From assembly GCA_016209015.1 (NCBI GenBank), contig JACQWY010000002.1, positions 259,038-323,037 on the forward strand: a stretch of DNA of 64,000 nt. Direction: 5' to 3'. The translations under genes and the position numbers were made by a program. The notes beneath the pieces are model-generated. The model made no database searches. It saw only the letters and a program-made list of their open reading frames with translations, and was not told where the DNA came from. The stretch's first letter is position 1. Each line of letters starts with the position of its first letter. Below, piece after piece: positions 59,562-64,000 of the stretch. The DNA comes from Gammaproteobacteria bacterium. Its GTDB lineage: Bacteria > Pseudomonadota > Gammaproteobacteria > Ga0077536.

Positions 59562-59796
59562 CCGTCGTCCCGACCCGTGCCAGTTTCCACACCCGCCGCA
59601 AAGTCCCACGGTCCATGTGCCTGACTCGCGCCGCAGGGCGGCGGTTCCCCCGTGAGCGGCGGGATCGCCCGGACGCTCCCCAAGGGGCACGATTCGCTCG
59701 CCGGACATCTGTCCCTCGCGGTATGCTGCGCCGCCGGATGCCGCGCTAGGTTCTCCAGCCCGCCGCCTGGAATCCCGAAATTTCATTGAGAGGCTG

Positions 59797-60276
59797 ATGA
59801 AAAACACCGTAATTGACATCCTGATCTACATTTTCGAGCGCTATGTCGACGACGAAATGGAACTGAATGCGGATCAAGACCGGCTGCGGGCTGAATTGAA
59901 GGAGGCGGGCTTCGATCCTGCGGTGGTGTCGCGCGCTTTCGACTGGCTCGAGGGGCTTGCGCACAATCGGGACAGCGAGCATCACGCCGTGACGGCCCTG
60001 CCGACTTCCATGCGCATCTACGCACGGGAAGAGCAGACGAAACTGGACACCGAGTGCCGTGGCTTCCTCTATTTTCTCGAGCAGGTCGGGGCGTTGGACG
60101 CGCAGAACCGCGAGTTGGTTATTGATCGCGTCATGGCCCTGGAAGCCGACGACATCGACATCGGCCAGCTCAAGTGGATCGTGTTGATGGTGTTGTTCAA
60201 TCAACCCGGCCAGGAAGACACGTGCGTCTGGATGGAAGACCTCGTCCTGGACGACTCCTGCAGCTTCATTCATTGA
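59797..60276 (+). CDS. smg: Smg family protein (DUF494)
   Basis: A 159-residue Smg/DUF494 protein. It opens MKNTVIDILIYIFERYVDDE and contains LRAELKEAGFDPAVVSRAFD, MRIYAREEQTKLDTECRGFL and LDAQNRELVIDRVMALEADD, all family-typical. Function is unknown. The order dprA-smg-topA is conserved in gammaproteobacteria. GAGAGG lies three bases before the ATG. The 235 bases upstream (59562-59796) show no gene; a TATGCT at about 59720 could be a weak -10 box. Confidence 0.92.
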   Translation: MKNTVIDILIYIFERYVDDEMELNADQDRLRAELKEAGFDPAVVSRAFDWLEGLAHNRDSEHHAVTALPTSMRIYAREEQTKLDTECRGFLYFLEQVGALDAQNRELVIDRVMALEADDIDIGQLKWIVLMVLFNQPGQEDTCVWMEDLVLDDSCSFIH

Positions 60277-60345
60277 ATTAAACGAGAGCCGCGGCATCGC
60301 ATCTGGTGCTGCCGTCCTCCTCCAATTGGCCTGAATTGATTCCCC

Positions 60346-62784
60346 ATGGCGAGTAACCTCGTAATTGTTGAGTCGCCTGCCAAGGCGAGCACGATCAAGA
60401 AGTACCTGGGCGATGACTTCGAAGTCCTCGCTTCCTATGGTCACGTCCGTGATCTGCTGCCGAAAGAAGGCGCTGTCGATACCGAGCACGATTTCGGCAT
60501 GCGCTACGAGGTCATCGACAAGAACAGCAAGTACGTCGACGCGATTACGCGCGCGCTCAAGAAGGCCAAGGCCCTCTACCTCGCGACCGACTTGGACCGC
60601 GAGGGAGAGGCGATTTCGTGGCATCTCGTGGAATTGATGAGGGATCGCGATGTCATCGATGGCAAGGCCGTGCGCAGGGTGGTGTTCCACGAGATCACGC
60701 CGCGCGCGATCCGTGAAGCAATGGAACACCCGCGTGAGATCTCGATGGATCTCGTCAATGCACAGCAGGCGCGTCGCGCGCTCGACTATCTCGTCGGTTT
60801 CAATCTCTCGCCCTTGCTGTGGAAGAAGATCAAACGCGGCTTGTCCGCGGGGCGGGTCCAAAGCCCCGCATTGCGCCTGATCTGCGAGCGCGAGGCGGAA
60901 ATCGAGAGCTTCAAGCCGCGCGAATACTGGACCGTGGAAGCTGATGCCGATTCCGCCGGCGCACCATTCAATGCCCGGCTGAACGTATACCGCAGAGAGA
61001 AGATGAGGCAGTTCTCGATCGAGAACAGCGCGCATGCGACGCGGGTGCGCGAAGATCTGATTGGAAGTGCCGGTGGCAAGCTGACGGTCTCCAAGGTCGA
61101 GCGCAAGCAGCGCCGTCGCAATCCCGCGCCGCCGTTCATCACCTCGACGCTCCAGCAGGAGGCGGTACGCAAGCTGGGTTTCACGGCTCAGCGCGCGATG
61201 CGCATTGCCCAGCAACTTTACGAGGGCATCGACGTCGGTTTCGGTTCCGAAGGTCTGATTACATATATGCGCACCGACTCGCTGAACCTTGCGCAGGAAG
61301 CGATCGATGACCTCCGGGGTTTCATCCGGGAGCGTTTCGGACCGGACGAAATCCCTGCGAAGCCTCATTTCTACAAGACGAGCTCCAAGAACGCGCAGGA
61401 GGCTCACGAAGCGATCCGACCGACGTCCATTCGCCGTGAGCCGGCGCTGATCAAGGCCCGCCTGTCCAGCGATCAGTACAAGCTCTATGACCTCATCTGG
61501 AAGCGCACGGTCGCGTGTCAGATGATCCATGCGACGATCGACACGGTTACCGCGGATCTCGACTGCGGTGATGCGGGAAGTTTCCGCGCGACGGGCACGA
61601 GCATCGCGAATCCGGGCTTCATCGCCGTCTATACGGAAAGTACGGACGACCAGACTGCAGAAGAGAGGATGCTACCGCCGCTCGAAGAAGGGCAGGTCGT
61701 TTCCCTTCGCGAAATCCGCGCTGAACAACATTTCACGGAGCCGCCGCCGCGCTATTCGGAAGCGAGCCTCGTCAAGTCGCTCGAAGAGTTCGGCATCGGA
61801 CGTCCTTCGACTTACGCGTCCATCATCTCCACGCTGCTGCAGCGCGAGTATGTGGAACTCGACAAGAAGCGGTTCCGCCCTACGGATATCGGGCGCATCG
61901 TGATCAACTTCCTGACCAGCCACTTCACGAGCTATGTCGACTACGACTTCACCGCCCGGCTGGAAGACGAACTCGATGCGGTGTCTCGCGGCGAGAAGGA
62001 CTGGATTCCCGTGTTGCGCGAGTTCTGGGATGAGTTCCACGCGACGATCCAGGACAAGGAGGCAAATGTCTCCCGGAAAGAGGCTACCCAGGCCCGTTTG
62101 CTCGGCGAAGATCCGAAGACGGGCAAGCCGGTCTCGGCGCGGATGGGGCGTTTCGGTCCCTACGTCATCATCGGGAATCCCGAAGACGAGGAGAAGCCGC
62201 AGTTCTTCGGACTCAAACGTGGCCAGCGCCTGGACACCATCACTCTGGAAGAGGCGCTCGAGTTGACGAAGCTGCCACGTCATCTCGGTGCGGCTCCTGA
62301 TGGCCTTGCCGTCTCGGCGAACATCGGACGTTTCGGCCCGTACATACGCCATGGTGAGAAGTTCGTGTCCCTGAAGGGCGAGGACGACCCTTACACCATC
62401 ACCATGGAGCGTGCCCTCGAATTAATCGAGGAGAAGAGGCTGCTCGATGCGGCCCGCGAAATTCGTGTGTTCCAGGACGCTGGCATACGCATACTGAACG
62501 GCCGCTTCGGACCTTACGTCACCGATGGCGGGAAAAATGCCCGCGTGCCCAAGGATCGCGATCCCGCCGCTTTGAGCCAGGAGGAGTGCGTGGAACTCCT
62601 CGCCAATGCGAAGCCCGCTTTCGGTGGGCGCGGGCGCAAGAAGGTCGTTGCGAAGGCTTCGGTGAAAGCCCCAGCCGCGCCCAAACCGAAGGTCGAGGCT
62701 AAAGCGAAAGCCAAGCCCAAGACGAAAGCCAAGGCCAAGGCGAAAGCCAAGGCAAAGGCGAAGACCGGAGCCACGAAGTCCTGA
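60346..62784 (+). CDS. topA: DNA topoisomerase I
   Basis: A type IA topoisomerase that relaxes negative supercoils. The 812-residue product has the TOPRIM domain (NLVIVESPAKASTIKKYLGD, LATDLDREGEAISWHLVEL), the active-site Tyr in GLITYMRTDSLNL, and the cap region RPTSIRREP. The C-terminus has three repeats of the GRFGPY type (MGRFGPYVIIGN, IGRFGPYIRHGE, NGRFGPYVTDGG) instead of the Cys4 zinc fingers of E. coli TopA, then a Lys/Ala-rich tail (about 772-808) likely to bind DNA. Confidence 0.96.
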   Translation: MASNLVIVESPAKASTIKKYLGDDFEVLASYGHVRDLLPKEGAVDTEHDFGMRYEVIDKNSKYVDAITRALKKAKALYLATDLDREGEAISWHLVELMRDRDVIDGKAVRRVVFHEITPRAIREAMEHPREISMDLVNAQQARRALDYLVGFNLSPLLWKKIKRGLSAGRVQSPALRLICEREAEIESFKPREYWTVEADADSAGAPFNARLNVYRREKMRQFSIENSAHATRVREDLIGSAGGKLTVSKVERKQRRRNPAPPFITSTLQQEAVRKLGFTAQRAMRIAQQLYEGIDVGFGSEGLITYMRTDSLNLAQEAIDDLRGFIRERFGPDEIPAKPHFYKTSSKNAQEAHEAIRPTSIRREPALIKARLSSDQYKLYDLIWKRTVACQMIHATIDTVTADLDCGDAGSFRATGTSIANPGFIAVYTESTDDQTAEERMLPPLEEGQVVSLREIRAEQHFTEPPPRYSEASLVKSLEEFGIGRPSTYASIISTLLQREYVELDKKRFRPTDIGRIVINFLTSHFTSYVDYDFTARLEDELDAVSRGEKDWIPVLREFWDEFHATIQDKEANVSRKEATQARLLGEDPKTGKPVSARMGRFGPYVIIGNPEDEEKPQFFGLKRGQRLDTITLEEALELTKLPRHLGAAPDGLAVSANIGRFGPYIRHGEKFVSLKGEDDPYTITMERALELIEEKRLLDAAREIRVFQDAGIRILNGRFGPYVTDGGKNARVPKDRDPAALSQEECVELLANAKPAFGGRGRKKVVAKASVKAPAAPKPKVEAKAKAKPKTKAKAKAKAKAKAKTGATKS
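62690..62778 (+). repeat. low-complexity Lys/Ala codons at the end of topA
   Basis: Short near-repeats of GCG AAA GCC AAG encode alternating Ala and Lys in the TopA tail. The tract could change length by slippage without loss of frame when whole codons are gained or lost. Confidence 0.7.
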
Positions 62785-62821
62785 TGTTCAGATTCGTTGA
62801 GAGAATTCGAGTGGATCAACC

Positions 62822-63337
62822 ATGACGCAACAAGCCCAATTCGTCGCCGTCCTGATGGGGTCCGATTCCGACCTCAAGACCATGCAGAGCGCAGTGGACG
62901 TGTTGGAAGGCTTCGGCGTGCGAGTCGAAGTCAATATCAAATCCGCGCACCGAACCCCGGAGGAAACGCGCCAATACGTTCAGGACGCCGATCATCGCGG
63001 GTGCGCGGTATTCATCGCAGGGGCGGGACTCGCTGCCCACCTCGCCGGGGCCATCGCAGCGCATACCCTGAAGCCCGTGATCGGAGTGCCCATGGACGGT
63101 GGCCCGCTGAATGGATTCGATGCCCTCCTCTCCACCGTACAGATGCCGGCCGGGATCCCGGTCGCCTGCGTCGCTATCGGCAAGGCCGGCGCAAAGAATG
63201 CCGGCTATCTTGCGGCTCAGATCCTGTCGCTCTCAGATTCCGCCCTCGCGGACCGGGTCAGGCGCGAGCGGGATGACAATCGAGCTGTAGTGCTTGCCAA
63301 GGACTCCGAATTGCGACAGCAGCGCGGCGCCCAGTGA
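62822..63337 (+). CDS. purE: 5-(carboxyamino)imidazole ribonucleotide mutase
   Basis: It converts N5-CAIR to CAIR in purine synthesis. The 171-residue product shows [35 protein letters not shown] (active His) and [40 protein letters not shown] and [20 protein letters not shown]. purK, usually next to purE, does not follow; the tRNA operon promoter comes next. Confidence 0.96.
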   Translation: MTQQAQFVAVLMGSDSDLKTMQSAVDVLEGFGVRVEVNIKSAHRTPEETRQYVQDADHRGCAVFIAGAGLAAHLAGAIAAHTLKPVIGVPMDGGPLNGFDALLSTVQMPAGIPVACVAIGKAGAKNAGYLAAQILSLSDSALADRVRRERDDNRAVVLAKDSELRQQRGAQ

Positions 63338-63360
63338 AGTAATTCAATCCGACGTCCTGG

Positions 63361-63389
63361 TTGACAGGCGGACGGAAAATTACGAAAAT
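63361..63389 (+). promoter_or_regulatory. promoter of the tRNA-tuf operon
   Basis: A perfect TTGACA at 63361-63366 and GAAAAT at 63384-63389 are 17 bases apart. The -10 box is imperfect, as in many stable-RNA promoters. It overlaps a 12-base palindrome CGAAAATTTTCG (63383-63394). Transcription would begin about ten bases before tRNA-Tyr. Confidence 0.5.
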
Positions 63390-63405
63390 TTTCGGCTACC
63401 GTTTT

Positions 63406-63490
<85 letters not shown>

Positions 63491-63524
63491 TGAACGTTGG
63501 TAATGGACGGGGTGATGATGCTCG

Positions 63525-63598
<74 letters not shown>

Positions 63599-63699
63599 AA
63601 GTTGTGCGGCACATGCGTTAGCCGGGATGCGATCGACGCCGCGCGGTCGCCGAGTTGGCTAAGCAGTTGATTTTCATGTTAGGTTCGGTCATCGGCCCG

Positions 63700-63775
<76 letters not shown>

Positions 63776-63841
63776 CCTTCGTTTGAGTATTGGCGACCGC
63801 CCGCAGTAAGTATTTGATTTGGAGTACCAAGGGGAAACCAC

Positions 63842-64000
63842 ATGTCCAAGGAAAAATTTGAAAGAAACAAACCGCATGTGAACGTGGGCACGATTGGTCA
63901 CGTGGACCATGGTAAGACGACGTTGACGGCGGCGCTGACGGTGGTGACGGCGGCGAAATTCGGTGGTGAGGCGCGTGCATACGACCAGATCGACAATGCG
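63842..64000 (+). CDS. tuf: elongation factor Tu, 5' part (window ends inside gene)
   Basis: The first 53 codons of EF-Tu are present: [20 protein letters not shown], then [15 protein letters not shown] with the G1 P-loop GHVDHGKT, then [19 protein letters not shown]-Tu delivers aminoacyl-tRNA to the ribosome. AAGGGGAAACCAC precedes the ATG. The gene is probably cotranscribed with the three tRNAs. Confidence 0.97.
   Translation, partial: MSKEKFERNKPHVNVGTIGHVDHGKTTLTAALTVVTAAKFGGEARAYDQIDNA

Noticed and set aside
59562..59796. Possible small gene between dprA and smg
   Set aside because: The open frames lack a start with ribosome-binding site and show no recognisable motif.

Overview
The window is a gene-dense piece of chromosome from a high-GC (visibly about two-thirds G+C) gammaproteobacterium. 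The gene orders dapF-DUF484-xerC, ubiE-ubiJ-ubiB, gpmI-envC-ctpA, secB-gpsA, def-fmt-rsmB, LysM-dprA-smg-topA and tRNA(Tyr)-tRNA(Gly)-tRNA(Thr)-tuf all fit that class. The sigma-factor/DUF3106 cluster, the MSHA pilus locus and the very frequent GTGA/ATGA overlaps suggest the Xanthomonadales/Nevskiales/Steroidobacter side of it. This placement is inference from synteny and composition, not from a marker-gene tree. No prophage, insertion sequence, CRISPR array or plasmid module was seen.

Layout. 0-6.4 kb: branched-chain amino acid genes ilvH, ilvC and leuA, the last behind a promoter, a short leucine-rich leader ORF and a hairpin. With them are pssA (phospholipid), a family 4 uracil-DNA glycosylase, rimI and a PagL-like outer-membrane lipid A deacylase. 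6.4-16.7 kb: cysM, a PolB-type exonuclease, rlmD, a peptide-binding ABC protein, a cytosolic-looking L,D-transpeptidase, a polytopic membrane protein, a MazG-like pyrophosphohydrolase, an EamA exporter, then an ECF-type sigma factor with three small downstream genes ending in DUF3106. 16.7-20.5 kb: two peptide ABC permeases, nagZ and a TraB/GumN protein. 20.5-28.9 kb: a repeat-bearing spacer, dapF, DUF484, xerC (its stop codon lies in a palindromic repeat), hslVU, DUF971 and ubiEJB. 28.9-35.3 kb: gpmI, an EnvC-like factor and ctpA on the minus strand, divergent from a rhodanese protein, secB and gpsA.

35.5-48.1 kb is one long plus-strand run encoding an MSHA-type type IV pilus: MshI, PilN-like, MshJ, MshK, MshL secretin, MshM, MshN, the MshE motor ATPase, MshG, then prepilins MshA, C, D, O and P. 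MshE carries a tandem c-di-GMP-binding N-terminal domain. The secretin ORF ends before the last strand usual for its family, directly at the mshM start.

48.1-64 kb: trmL, a class 1-type dihydroorotate dehydrogenase, a TPR protein, ntrX-ntrY (NtrX lacks the sigma54-contact loop), DUF4390, rsmB, fmt and def on the minus strand; then LysM protein, dprA, smg, topA, purE, three tRNA genes and the 5' end of tuf on the plus strand. Most of the window is housekeeping. I found no wholly new multi-gene system; the most informative observations are the leuA leader, the compact MSHA locus with a shortened secretin, the degenerate NtrX, non-canonical start codons, and palindromic repeats.
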